Below are positions 1-5,269 of a DNA stretch of 6,214 nucleotides, in pieces. Under the pieces are notes generated by a model that was given only the letters and a program-made list of their open reading frames with translations, was not told where the DNA came from and made no database searches. This DNA comes from Armatimonadota bacterium. Lineage in GTDB: Bacteria; Sysuimicrobiota; Sysuimicrobiia; Sysuimicrobiales; JACQTN01. The number at the start of each line of letters is the position of its first letter. Position 1 is the first letter of the stretch. The DNA is taken from positions 1 to 6,214 of the forward strand of contig JACQTN010000118.1 of assembly GCA_016210785.1 (NCBI GenBank), given 5' to 3'. A program made the translations under genes and the position numbers.

Positions 1-321
1 CACGCCGCTCGAGCCGGAGTGCGTGTGGGGATATTGTACAATCCAACCTCGTATGAGATTTATCGCGATGTGCTGCCCGAAGGAAGTAGGGATAAGGTTT
101 TTGACGAGGTCTCTGCCGTGCAGCGCGAGGTGCTGGCGCGGTACGCTGAGGCTAGGGGGTTGCTGTTTTGTGACCTTACCGATGATTTGCGGGCGCGTGT
201 CCGAAGGGGGGCGCGGGGACTGTTCGGGCGCTACGATGGTATTCATTGGTCCTGGCGCGGGACGAAGGTCGCGGGGGAAGCGATCGCTGGGTGCTTAATG
301 CGCTGGTGGCAGTTGCGTTGA
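1..321 (+). CDS. SGNH/GDSL-type hydrolase, C-terminal part (5' end outside window)
   Basis: The frame is open from the left edge through a stop at 319-321, so the start lies outside the window; the internal GTG at 19 is probably not the real start. Counting from that GTG, the visible part has a beta-strand-like stretch (VGILYNP), a helical middle ending in a second strand (LLFCDL), and near the end a D-G-I-H-W-S motif at residues 73-78 followed by a G-x-x-V-A-x-E-A-I helix. The DxxH followed by a small helix is the block V catalytic Asp/His pair of SGNH hydrolases. In carbamoyltransferase neighbourhoods such proteins often de-acylate or O-acetylate exported glycans. The catalytic Ser block is not in the window, so the family call rests on the C-terminal motif and context. 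It faces the carbamoyltransferase operon convergently. Confidence 0.6.
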   Translation, partial: HAARAGVRVGILYNPTSYEIYRDVLPEGSRDKVFDEVSAVQREVLARYAEARGLLFCDLTDDLRARVRRGARGLFGRYDGIHWSWRGTKVAGEAIAGCLMRWWQLR

Positions 322-336
322 CGTATTTTGCGGTGG

Positions 337-354
337 GGGGCGATAGTCTGCCCC
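337..354 (+). terminator. weak terminator-like hairpin after the SGNH gene
   Basis: GGGGC (337-341), an 8-nt loop and GCCCC (350-354) lie 16 nt after the SGNH stop and are followed by a pyrimidine-rich, T-containing stretch (gctttcttgattattt). The stem is only 5 bp, so this is a possible rather than a convincing Rho-independent terminator. Confidence 0.25.
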
Positions 355-373
355 GCTTTCTTGATTATTTCGG

Positions 374-480
374 CTGAGGGACCTCTACGCCGGCGTCATC
401 ATGCGTGACGGGCACCCGACGCTGACGGGCACCGGGTGATTCTCGAGGGCGTTGCTGACTACCTCACCACGGGCTATCCG
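374..480 (+). pseudogene. remnant of a second SGNH hydrolase C-terminus, frameshifted
   Basis: Frame 374-426 reads L-R-D-L-Y-A-G-V-I-M-R-D-G-H-P-T-L-T. Shifting by one missing base between 426 and 427 continues as G-H-R-V-I-L-E-G-V-A-D-Y-L. Joined, this gives D-G-H-P-T-x-x-G-H-R-x-I-x-E-x-x-A-x-Y-L, the block V signature of SGNH/GDSL hydrolases with the catalytic Asp and His. As written, the first frame hits TGA at 437-439, and an in-frame TGA at 362-364 blocks it upstream, so no intact gene exists. The lost base would be in a G run (GGGG to GGG). The open frame after ~480 runs antisense into the DUF5989 gene and looks non-coding. It is either a truncated tandem paralogue of the 1-321 gene or damage from indels. 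Confidence 0.45.
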
Positions 481-561
481 GGCGGGCCGCGGGGCCACAC
501 GGTTTACGGTCGCGGTGACCGGGTGAGGCTAACCCGATGCCGTGTCTGGACGCCGCTGGAC

Positions 562-741
562 TCAGAACAGCGTGTAGATGAACGGGGCGATCGCGGAGCC
601 CTGGGCGAAGATCAGCAGCGCACCCAGGAACAGCAGGACGAGGATCATGGGTGTGAGCCACCACCATTTGTGGCTCCAGAAGAACCGCAGCAGTTCTACG
701 GCGATGCCGGCACGACTGGCTACGCTCTGGAGTAGACGCAC
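562..741 (-). CDS. DUF5989 family small membrane protein (carbamoyltransferase partner)
   Basis: This 59-aa protein starts at GTG (741-739) with GGAGG 7 nt upstream, and 3 nt after the carbamoyltransferase stop TAA (747-745), so the two are probably translationally coupled. Residues ~17-29 are aromatic and basic (LLRFFWSHKWWWL), residues ~30-47 form one transmembrane helix, and the tail reads A-Q-G-S-A-I-A-P-F-I-Y-T-L-F. This W-rich entry, single helix and QGSA-APFIYTLF ending is the DUF5989 pattern, a family regularly encoded beside NodU/TobZ-type carbamoyltransferases; a similar small protein (SxtK) accompanies the carbamoyltransferase SxtI of saxitoxin clusters, as I recall. Biochemical function is unknown; a membrane anchor or scaffold for the carbamoylation machinery is inference. 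Confidence 0.88.
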   Translation of the reverse strand: MRLLQSVASRAGIAVELLRFFWSHKWWWLTPMILVLLFLGALLIFAQGSAIAPFIYTLF

Positions 742-744
742 GTC

Positions 745-2540
745 TTAGCCTCCGTCCGTTCGACGTTCTCGCTTGTCAACGATATAGTCTCCCAGGATCA
801 GTGTATCCATGCCGCTGCGGCTGAAGGTGCGGAACGCCTGGTCGGGAGTGTTCACGATCGGCTCGCCCTTGAGGTTGAAGGAGGTGTTCAACAGGACCGG
901 TACCCCGGTTGCCTGGCCGAACGTCTCGATCAGCCGGTAGTACCGGGGGCTGAGGGCCCGGCACACGGTCTGCAGGCGCCCTGTGCCGTCCACGTGGGTT
1001 ACGCCGGGAATGCGGTCCCGCCTGGAGGGCTGCACGCCCACGACGTACAGCATGAACCGCGCAGGGTAGTGACGTTCCGGCTCGGGCAGGTCGAAGTACT
1101 CTGCGGCTCCACCAGGACAGACGGGGCAAACGGGCGGAACGGCTCCCGGAACTTGATCTTCACGTTGACGATGTCCTTCATATCGGCGCGGCGCGGGTCA
1201 GCCAGGATGCTGCGGTTGCCCAGCGCGCGGGGCCCCCACTCCGCGCGTCCCTGGAACCACCCCACCACGCAACCCTGGCAGAGGTGGTCGACGACGCGGG
1301 CGATCAGCCGGTCTTCGTCCTGGCAGCGCTCGTAGGGGATGCACTCCTGTTTCAGGAACCGCTCGATGGCGGCGCCGTCGTGTTCCTCGCCCCAGTAGGC
1401 GTGCTCCATGATGAAGGTGCGCGGCTGGCCCAGGACCATGTGATAGGCGTACAGCGCCGCACCGATCGCGCCGCCACCGTCACCGGCGGCGGGCTGGATG
1501 AAGATCTCCTCAAAGGGTGCCTCGCGCAGGATTCTGGCGTTGGCCACGCTGTTAAGGGCCACGCCGCCCGCCATGCACAACCGCGTCAGGCCGGTGCGGT
1601 CGTGGGCGCGGCGAGCCATGGCCAGCAGCACCTCTTCGGTTGCCGCCTGGATGCTGGCGGCCACGTCAGCGTAATGCTGGTTCGCCCGGGCCACCTCGTC
1701 ATAGTTGGCGGGCCGCGTCCCGTAGTACGCAGGGTAGCCGCTGCTGTCGGTGAAGAAAGGGATCGCCGGGTCGCGGGGCGGACCGAACAGGTCTACAAAC
1801 CTGTGGCTGAACGTCCGATCGGTGGAGTAGTGGAAGGCGAAGTAGTCCATGTTGAGTTCGAAGCTGCCATCGTCGTGGACGCGGATCAGCCGGTATACCT
1901 TGTCCAGATAGCGCGGGCGCCCGAAGGGAGCCATACCCATGACCTTGTACTCGCCGTCATTCACCTCGAAGCCCAGAAACGCCGTGAAGGCGCTGTAGAG
2001 AAGTCCCAGCGAGTGCGGGAAATGGATCTCCTCCAGCACCCGGACCTGGGTCCCGTGCCCCACCCCGATGGTGGCGGTGGCCCATTCGCCCACACCGTCC
2101 ACTGTCAGGATGGCCGCCTCCTGGAACGGGGAGCAGAAAAAGGCGCTGGCCGCATGGGACAGGTGGTGCTCGTTGAACAGAATCCTGGTGGGCGGTACGC
2201 CCAGGCGATGCTGGATCAGATGCTTGATCCAGAGTTTGTCGCCCAACCAGGTGATCATCGCCTCGCGGAAAACGCGGTAGGAGCGGGGGAACATCTGCAT
2301 GGTACACAGCAGGAGTCGTTCGAACTTGAGAAATGGTTTTTCGAAGAACACGACGTAGTCCAGGTCCGCGGCAGCGATGCCGCCTGCGTGCAGGCAGAAG
2401 TCAATGGCGCGCTGCGGGAAGTCGTAGTCGTGCTTCTTACGGGTGAACCGTTCCTCTTCGGCCGCGGCCACCAGTTGCCCGTCACTGATCAGGGCCGCCG
2501 CCGCGTCGTGGAAGTAGCACGAGATACCCAGGATGTTCAC
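745..2540 (-). CDS. O-carbamoyltransferase, NodU/TobZ family, with a one-base frameshift
   Basis: The enzyme transfers a carbamoyl group from carbamoyl phosphate, via carbamoyl-adenylate, to a hydroxyl of a sugar, polysaccharide or secondary metabolite. I chose the GTG at 2540 because the protein then begins V-N-I-L-G-I-S-C-Y-F-H-D, the normal family N-terminus, and GTGA overlaps the upstream stop; an ATG at 2597 would add 19 atypical residues. Visible motifs include A-A-A-E-E-E-R-F (early), E-H-H-L-S-H-A-A at ~124-131 (metal-binding His), a T-V-D-G-V-G-E-W-A-T loop, M-A-G-G-V-A-L-N-S ~323-331, and Q-G-R-A-E-W-G-P-R-A-L-G-N-R-S ~430-444. After ~residue 478 (base ~1107) the frame breaks. One added base restores A-A-E-Y-F-D-L-P, H-V-D-G-T-G-R-L-Q-T-V and L-N-T-S-F-N-L-K-G-E-P-I-V-N-T-P to the TAA at 745-747, ~598 aa in all, the usual length. 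As written the product would lack this conserved C-terminal domain and be inactive, unless the indel is a sequencing error. Confidence 0.93.
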
Positions 2541-2800
2541 GGAAACTGCCGTCTCGCCCAGTCCATGGATGACGCGTCGGTGTCCCGGGGGCGCCATCCT
2601 CGCGGGGTGCCGGGTTTGATGGCCAGGGGGTCACGTGACCATCGCACGGCCAGCGCAAACGGTGCAACGATAGCAAAATACAGCACGGTCAGCAAAAGAC
2701 GAGCCTGGAAGTCACCGATCTTCCGGGCGATGACCTTCCATCCGTCCCACAGGCGTCGCCAGACGCTCGGGACCGTGTGCAGCGCAGAGTCGGATGTCAT
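2537..2800 (-). CDS. small membrane protein heading the carbamoyltransferase operon
   Basis: This 87-aa protein starts at ATG (2800-2798). Its TGA (2539-2537) overlaps the GTG of the carbamoyltransferase, indicating coupled translation. Residues ~13-36 are amphipathic and basic (W-R-R-L-W-D-G-W-K-V-I-A-R-K-I-G-D-F-Q-A-R), ~37-53 form a single hydrophobic helix (L-L-T-V-L-Y-F-A-I-V-A-P-F-A-L-A-V), and the tail is polar with W-R-P-R and A-R-R-Q-F. I have seen the K-I-G-D-F-Q-A-R...Y-F-x-x-x-A-P-F arrangement in short proteins next to carbamoyltransferases, but I cannot give the family a name. The basic amphipathic segment before one helix suggests a membrane-interface protein that may recruit the enzyme; this is inference. 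Its own RBS is weak (AAGG ~13 nt upstream). An in-frame extension reaches back to 2947 but is compositionally unlike the rest. Confidence 0.72.
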   Translation of the reverse strand: MTSDSALHTVPSVWRRLWDGWKVIARKIGDFQARLLLTVLYFAIVAPFALAVRWSRDPLAIKPGTPRGWRPRDTDASSMDWARRQFP

Positions 2801-2907
2801 GATACACGCGGCGCCTTGATGATGGTGTGTGAGATGTTCGCGCCAGGCCCCTGCGACTCCTGGTGCTCTGGAGTCCGCTGACGCCGCAGCAGGTCGCCAG
2901 GCCGCAT

Positions 2908-2916
2908 AGGAGGTGA
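2908..2916 (+). promoter_or_regulatory. strong Shine-Dalgarno site
   Basis: AGGAGGTGA is a nine-base match to the 16S anti-SD complement and ends 5 nt before the ATG at 2922. It is the best ribosome binding site in the window and is the main reason to take the 28-codon ORF behind it seriously. Confidence 0.6.
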
Positions 2917-2921
2917 CTGTG

Positions 2922-3008
2922 ATGGACGAACCGACGAGAAAGACCACGCTCGCCCCGCCAAAAGGCGCGCCATATTTGGGTTTCAGCGGCCGGCTGTTTG
3001 TCTGCTAG
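2922..3008 (+). CDS. uncharacterised 28-aa small ORF
   Basis: ATG at 2922 to TAG at 3006-3008. The peptide starts M-D-E-P-T-R-K-T-T-L, has a Pro/Gly-rich middle (A-P-P-K-G-A-P-Y-L-G) and ends F-S-G-R-L-F-V-C. There is no signal peptide or clear membrane helix, and I recognise no family. It is divergent from the carbamoyltransferase operon across a 121-bp gap. The attC-like repeat begins 5 bp after its stop, the position an attC takes behind a cassette gene. It could be a real small protein, a leader peptide, or the N-terminus of a longer gene lost to an indel, as with neighbouring genes. Confidence 0.4.
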   Translation: MDEPTRKTTLAPPKGAPYLGFSGRLFVC

Positions 3009-3012
3009 CTGG

Positions 3013-3087
3013 GCCTAACGACCGCGTGAAGCCGACGGTCGCGTCGTCGCCACAGGGCGGCCGCACCTTGCGCGCTGGTCGTTCGGC
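3013..3087. repeat. imperfect inverted repeat resembling an integron attC site
   Basis: The outer arms are GCCTAACGACC (3013-3023) and GGTCGTTCGGC (3077-3087), pairing at 10 of 11 positions. Inside, GCGTGAAG on the left partly pairs with CCTTGCGCGC on the right, with unpaired bases mostly on one arm. The left end GCCTAAC fits the attC R'' consensus RYYYAAC, and the inner left box AAGCCGAC matches typical L'' boxes. The right end GTTCGGC keeps GTT but departs from GTTRRRY at one base. The 75-bp length is within the attC range, and it sits just after a small ORF stop and 31 bp before the next start. No integrase, attI or second attC is visible, so a lone or degenerate attC, or an unrelated palindrome, remains possible. 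Confidence 0.35.
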
Positions 3088-3118
3088 GGCGGCACGAGGC
3101 GCTTTGGAGGTATGCTCG

Positions 3119-3429
3119 ATGAAGTGCGTCCTACTACTCGGGGTTTCGACAAGCGGGAAATCAACCATTCTCCAATCTTCCGGAAAACCTACGGCGACGC
3201 ACTCGATACTCTGGACTCCGATGAGTCGATTTCGCGCGAGGACGGTGGGCACATCTACAACGTGTATCTCCGCTTTCGCGACGGGGCAAACACCGGTCCT
3301 TCGATTCAGGCGATAGCGAGTCGTGAGAGGGAGTTTCTGAGGAGCACCGGCACGGGTACAAAGCCGTTGCTGCTCACGCCTGGGCCGTTCCTTCTGATAC
3401 GCGAGCCGGAGTGGAGTTGCTGCGCCTGA
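3119..3429 (+). pseudogene. shikimate-kinase-like P-loop kinase, frameshifted and probably truncated
   Basis: ATG at 3119 has GGAGG at 3106-3110, 8 nt upstream. The protein opens M-K-C-V-L-L-L-G-V-S-T-S-G-K-S-T, a beta strand plus a Walker A motif at residues 8-16. Between ~3173 and ~3190 the frame must shift by one missing base, after which it reads Y-G-D-A-L-D-T-L-D-S-D-E-S-I-S-R-E-D-G-G-H-I-Y-N-V-Y and later S-R-E-R-E-F-L-R and L-L-L-T-P-G-P-F-L-L-I-R-E-P-E-W, ending at TGA 3427-3429. The order P-loop, D-x-D-E-x-I, G-x-x-I-x-x-x-Y, R-E-x-x-F-L, G-P-F parallels shikimate kinase (P-loop, DxD, G-x-x-I-x-E-I-F, E-x-x-x-L, GGG), though GGG is replaced by GPF, so the substrate is probably not shikimate. 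At ~103 residues after repair it lacks the lid and C-terminal helices of a ~170-aa kinase. Confidence 0.55.
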
Positions 3430-3455
3430 CTGCGGTGGCCGTTTGTTGTGCCTAT

Positions 3456-3489
3456 CGGCCAAGGCAGGGAAGTCGTCCCTGCGTGGCCG
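3456..3489. terminator. strong hairpin between convergent genes
   Basis: CGGCCA (3456-3461) pairs with TGGCCG (3484-3489), and GCAGGGA (3464-3470) pairs with TCCCTGC (3476-3482), around a 5-nt loop AGTCG with a small 2/1 internal loop. All 13 pairs are Watson-Crick. It lies between the + kinase remnant and the convergent DUF2283 gene, as a shared bidirectional terminator would, but there is no T tract on either side. Confidence 0.4.
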
Positions 3490-3529
3490 CGCACGAGTCG
3501 GGCACAGGCCTCAGCGTGAGCCACCAAAG

Positions 3530-3751
3530 TCAGGAGAGCGGAGACGGGAGTTCTTCCTCAGTGCCACGAAGGCTCACCCTGACAAGAGACGACAGAAACT
3601 CGCTGGCGTCCAGGATCTCTAAGAGCAGCAGTTTCCCTTCTGGACTGAGGTGCGCGATGAACGGTCCAGAGTGCTCCGCATGGTCAACTTTCCCTTCGCC
3701 AGCGATTTCGATTGTCAGGATGTCTTCTTCCCGGTTATATCTCAACTTCAT
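3530..3751 (-). CDS. DUF2283 family protein, probable antitoxin
   Basis: This 73-aa protein starts at ATG (3751-3749) with GGAGGG 6 nt upstream. It begins M-K-L-R-Y-N-R-E-E-D-I-L-T-I-E-I, followed by H-S-G-P-F-I-A-H-L-S-P-E-G-K-L-L-L-L-E-I-L-D-A-S. The pattern of Y-D/N-x-E-x-D-x-L-x-I, a short acidic linker, then x-D-G-x-L-x-G-I-E-I-L-D-A-S is the DUF2283 fold, and the length is normal. Its start overlaps the end of the DUF4258 gene by 17 nt. DUF4258/DUF2283 pairs are widespread and regarded as putative type II toxin-antitoxin modules; neutralising the neighbour is inferred from this. The C-terminal ~20 residues are more divergent. Confidence 0.8.
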   Translation of the reverse strand: MKLRYNREEDILTIEIAGEGKVDHAEHSGPFIAHLSPEGKLLLLEILDASEFLSSLVRVSLRGTEEELPSPLS

Positions 3752-4004
3752 ATCGTTCCCTCCGGCCAGGATAGAAGGTAATCACGACACGCGTTTCGCC
3801 TTCTTCTCGATACACGACGCGCAGAACATGCCGCTCCGCGATGCGCTTTTGGGCGATAAATCTGCCACGGCCGCGAGGGTCCGCGGTTACCCTTTCCGGC
3901 GCGAGCACCGTGTCCTCCACCTGCTCCGGTGTCACCTGGAAACCAAGGCGCCTGAGGATCTCGAACTTGTTGTGCGCGTGGCGCGTGTAGCGGATACCGG
4001 CCAC
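3735..4004 (-). CDS. DUF4258 family protein, probable RelE/BrnT-like toxin
   Basis: I chose GTG (4004-4002) because AGGAG lies 6 nt upstream; the TTG three bases earlier is too close to it. The 89-aa product reads I-R-Y-T-R-H-A-H-N-K-F-E-I-L-R-R-L-G-F at residues 4-22, then T-P-E-Q-V-E-D-T-V-L-A-P-E-R-V, F-I-A-Q-K-R-I, L-R-V-V-Y-R-E-E and R-V-V-I-T-F-Y-P. The Y-T-x-H-A start, the helix-helix-PE-V step and the three C-terminal strands ending in V-V-I-T-x-Y-P are characteristic of DUF4258, a compact fold related to RelE/BrnT ribonuclease toxins. The toxin-first order with the DUF2283 gene overlapping behind matches pairs known from many environmental bacteria. Activity as an mRNA endonuclease is inference. 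Confidence 0.82.
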   Translation of the reverse strand: MAGIRYTRHAHNKFEILRRLGFQVTPEQVEDTVLAPERVTADPRGRGRFIAQKRIAERHVLRVVYREEGETRVVITFYPGRRERYEVEI

Positions 4005-4162
4005 CAAGCACTCCTCGGTCTGTGAGAGTCATCTGCATACCCAGCCGGACCCGCCCATGCCTCGATCTTACGGTACTGTTTGTTGACTCCTGTTGCAAGG
4101 AGAGGCCGAGAACGCGCCTAGTGCATCGAGCTAATCCCTGGGCAGGGGCGTATACGGCCGGA

Positions 4163-4266
4163 ATTCAATCACGACACGCCCTCCAGGCGGTAGACCGGGG
4201 CCTCCTGCGCCCCAGGGCCGCCGGTTCGGTTCCGGCGGGGCGCATCATCGACATTCAATCGGGACA
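4163..4266 (+). repeat. 90-bp-spaced direct repeats flanking a hairpin
   Basis: ATTCAATCacGACA (4163-4176) and ATTCAATCggGACA (4253-4266) agree at 12 of 14 positions and are exactly 90 bp apart, bracketing the hairpin at 4206-4244. They may be duplicated target sequence or half-sites. Chance is possible for a repeat this short. Confidence 0.3.
4206..4244 (+). repeat. tRNA 3'-half-like hairpin
   Basis: TGCGCCCC (4206-4213) pairs perfectly with GGGGCGCA (4237-4244). Inside it, GCCGG (4220-4224) and CCGGC (4232-4236) enclose the 7-nt loop TTCGGTT, with AGGGCC (4214-4219) bulged on the left. This copies the acceptor plus T-arm of a tRNA: the T stem abuts the 3' acceptor strand, and the loop differs from canonical TTCGATT only at position 58. 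D and anticodon arms are not convincing (a poor fold can be drawn from ~4175), so it is a tRNA remnant, a mimic, or a terminator-like palindrome about 78 bp past the FmdA stop. Confidence 0.35.
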
Positions 4267-4321
4267 AGGCTTCCAACCATTCGCTATGAAACAGCCACCA
4301 GGCGCACGCCTTGGGCGATCG

Positions 4322-5269
4322 TCATTGCGCACGGTCACGTGATCCTCGGAAGACAGAGAGTGGCAGGTACGCGGATACGATCCAGTTGGGAGCATCGACG
4401 ATCTCACTGATCTTCAGATCCACCACGATGCTGCACAGTACATATGCGGCTTCTGGAGGAAGGCGGTACGTCCGGGTGATGTAGGCGATCATGGCGCGGA
4501 TTGCCTGCTTCGCACATGGCATCAAGTCGGGTCCCACACCCGTCGTGGCGAAGTATCCGGCATGGTCATATTTGCTGGTGAGCGGACCAGGCACCAGGAA
4601 CTGGGGGCCCGGCAGGTCGATTCCTTTCCGCACCTGAAATCGCAGCGTGAACTGCGTCGGTGATTCGATCCCGGTCCCGCCCACTTCCCCGTCTCCCTGT
4701 GCCGCGTGGCAGTCCCCCGCGGAGAACAGGGCGCCCTCCACCTGCACAGGCAATAACAGTGTTGCGCCCTTCGTCAGGTGTCGGATGTCCATGTTTCCGC
4801 CGAAGTTCCCCGGTGGAACGATCGGGACTTCGTGCGGGACGTCAGGACATACGCCCATGTTTCCACAGAAGGGATCCAGGGGGATGACGATATCCTCCCT
4901 CAGCGCGGTGTCCCTCCCGTTGGACAGGTCCCAGTGGTAGATGTACGGGGCGGGGAAATCTTCGGCGAGGAGGCCGAAGCCGGGGATAATTCCACTCCAG
5001 CCCCAGCGACTGGGCCGCACGTCTTGGATCTCCACTTCCAGGACATCGCCGGGGCGGGCGTCCCGCACGAAGATCGGCCCGGCGAGCGGGAGGGGACGAT
5101 CAAAGTTGAAGGAGCTGAGGACGGCGGCATCGCAACCGGGCGTGATCCGGCCGCCTGCTGACCGTGTCTCGCAAGACACCGTGTCGCCGGCGTCAATCTC
5201 TATGGCAGGCGGGAGAGCCTTGTTCCACTTGGTATGCGCCTTGTCAAATGGCAAAACATGTTCGGCCAT
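4322..5269 (-). CDS. fmdA: acetamidase/formamidase
   Basis: This 315-aa cytosolic amidase hydrolyses short amides (formamide, acetamide) to the acid plus ammonia. The ATG at 5269-5267 has AGGAGG 8 nt upstream. The N-terminus (residues 1-130) has the family beta-rich domain with the E-I-D-A-G-D-T-V and R-D-A-R-P-G-D-V-L-E-V-E strands. Then come G-N-M-G-V (~136-140), N-F-G-G-N-M-D (~155-161) and the signature S-A-G-D-C-H-A-A-Q-G-D-G-E-V at ~183-196, whose Asp/His/Glu residues belong to the active site. The C-terminus ends I-S-E-I-V-D-A-P-N-W-I-V-S-A-Y-L-P-L-S-V-F, as family members do. Length and motifs are complete and no frame break is seen. It lies 214 bp downstream of HyuB on the same strand, which fits an amide or hydantoin nitrogen-salvage operon. 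The real substrate may be a different small amide. Confidence 0.92.
   Translation of the reverse strand: MAEHVLPFDKAHTKWNKALPPAIEIDAGDTVSCETRSAGGRITPGCDAAVLSSFNFDRPLPLAGPIFVRDARPGDVLEVEIQDVRPSRWGWSGIIPGFGLLAEDFPAPYIYHWDLSNGRDTALREDIVIPLDPFCGNMGVCPDVPHEVPIVPPGNFGGNMDIRHLTKGATLLLPVQVEGALFSAGDCHAAQGDGEVGGTGIESPTQFTLRFQVRKGIDLPGPQFLVPGPLTSKYDHAGYFATTGVGPDLMPCAKQAIRAMIAYITRTYRLPPEAAYVLCSIVVDLKISEIVDAPNWIVSAYLPLSVFRGSRDRAQ

Larger units (their letters stand above)
4005..4321. other. 317-bp non-coding gap with repeats
   Basis: This gap separates the FmdA stop from the start of the TA pair. No intact gene was found on either strand. The minus frame that continues past the FmdA stop stays open for 50 codons to TGA 4171-4169 but has no good start. 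A second minus frame ends at TAG 4133-4131 with R-V-V-I-E-F-R-P, resembling the DUF4258 C-terminus. The gap also contains a strong hairpin and a spaced direct repeat, listed separately. The promoter of the TA pair should lie around 4020-4100, but no good -35/-10 pair stood out. Confidence 0.5.

Noticed and set aside
406..433. 11-bp direct repeat TGACGGGCACC at 17-bp period, as a regulatory iteron
   Set aside because: It is explained by the two D-G-H / G-H steps of the SGNH block V motif rather than by protein-binding sites.
436..735. Plus-strand ORF of 99 codons
   Set aside because: Its first ~15 codons belong to the SGNH relic; the rest runs antisense through the DUF5989 gene and is not protein-like.
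1284..2819. 511-codon plus-strand ORF opposite the carbamoyltransferase
   Set aside because: It is the antisense shadow of a gene with clear family motifs; its translation has no recognisable domain and the length follows from high GC.
2983..3462. Minus-strand ORF of 159 codons opposite the kinase remnant
   Set aside because: No RBS and no domain; it reads through the inverted repeat and opposite the P-loop gene, whose motifs are far more convincing.
3411..4025. Plus-strand ORF of 204 codons
   Set aside because: It crosses a hairpin and both TA genes antisense and has low-complexity Ser/Arg-rich sequence; both minus-strand genes have RBSs and family motifs.
4169..4321. 50-codon minus frame continuing past the fmdA stop
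   Set aside because: No usable start or RBS, and FmdA already ends at its normal C-terminus; it is Arg/Gly-rich across the hairpin.
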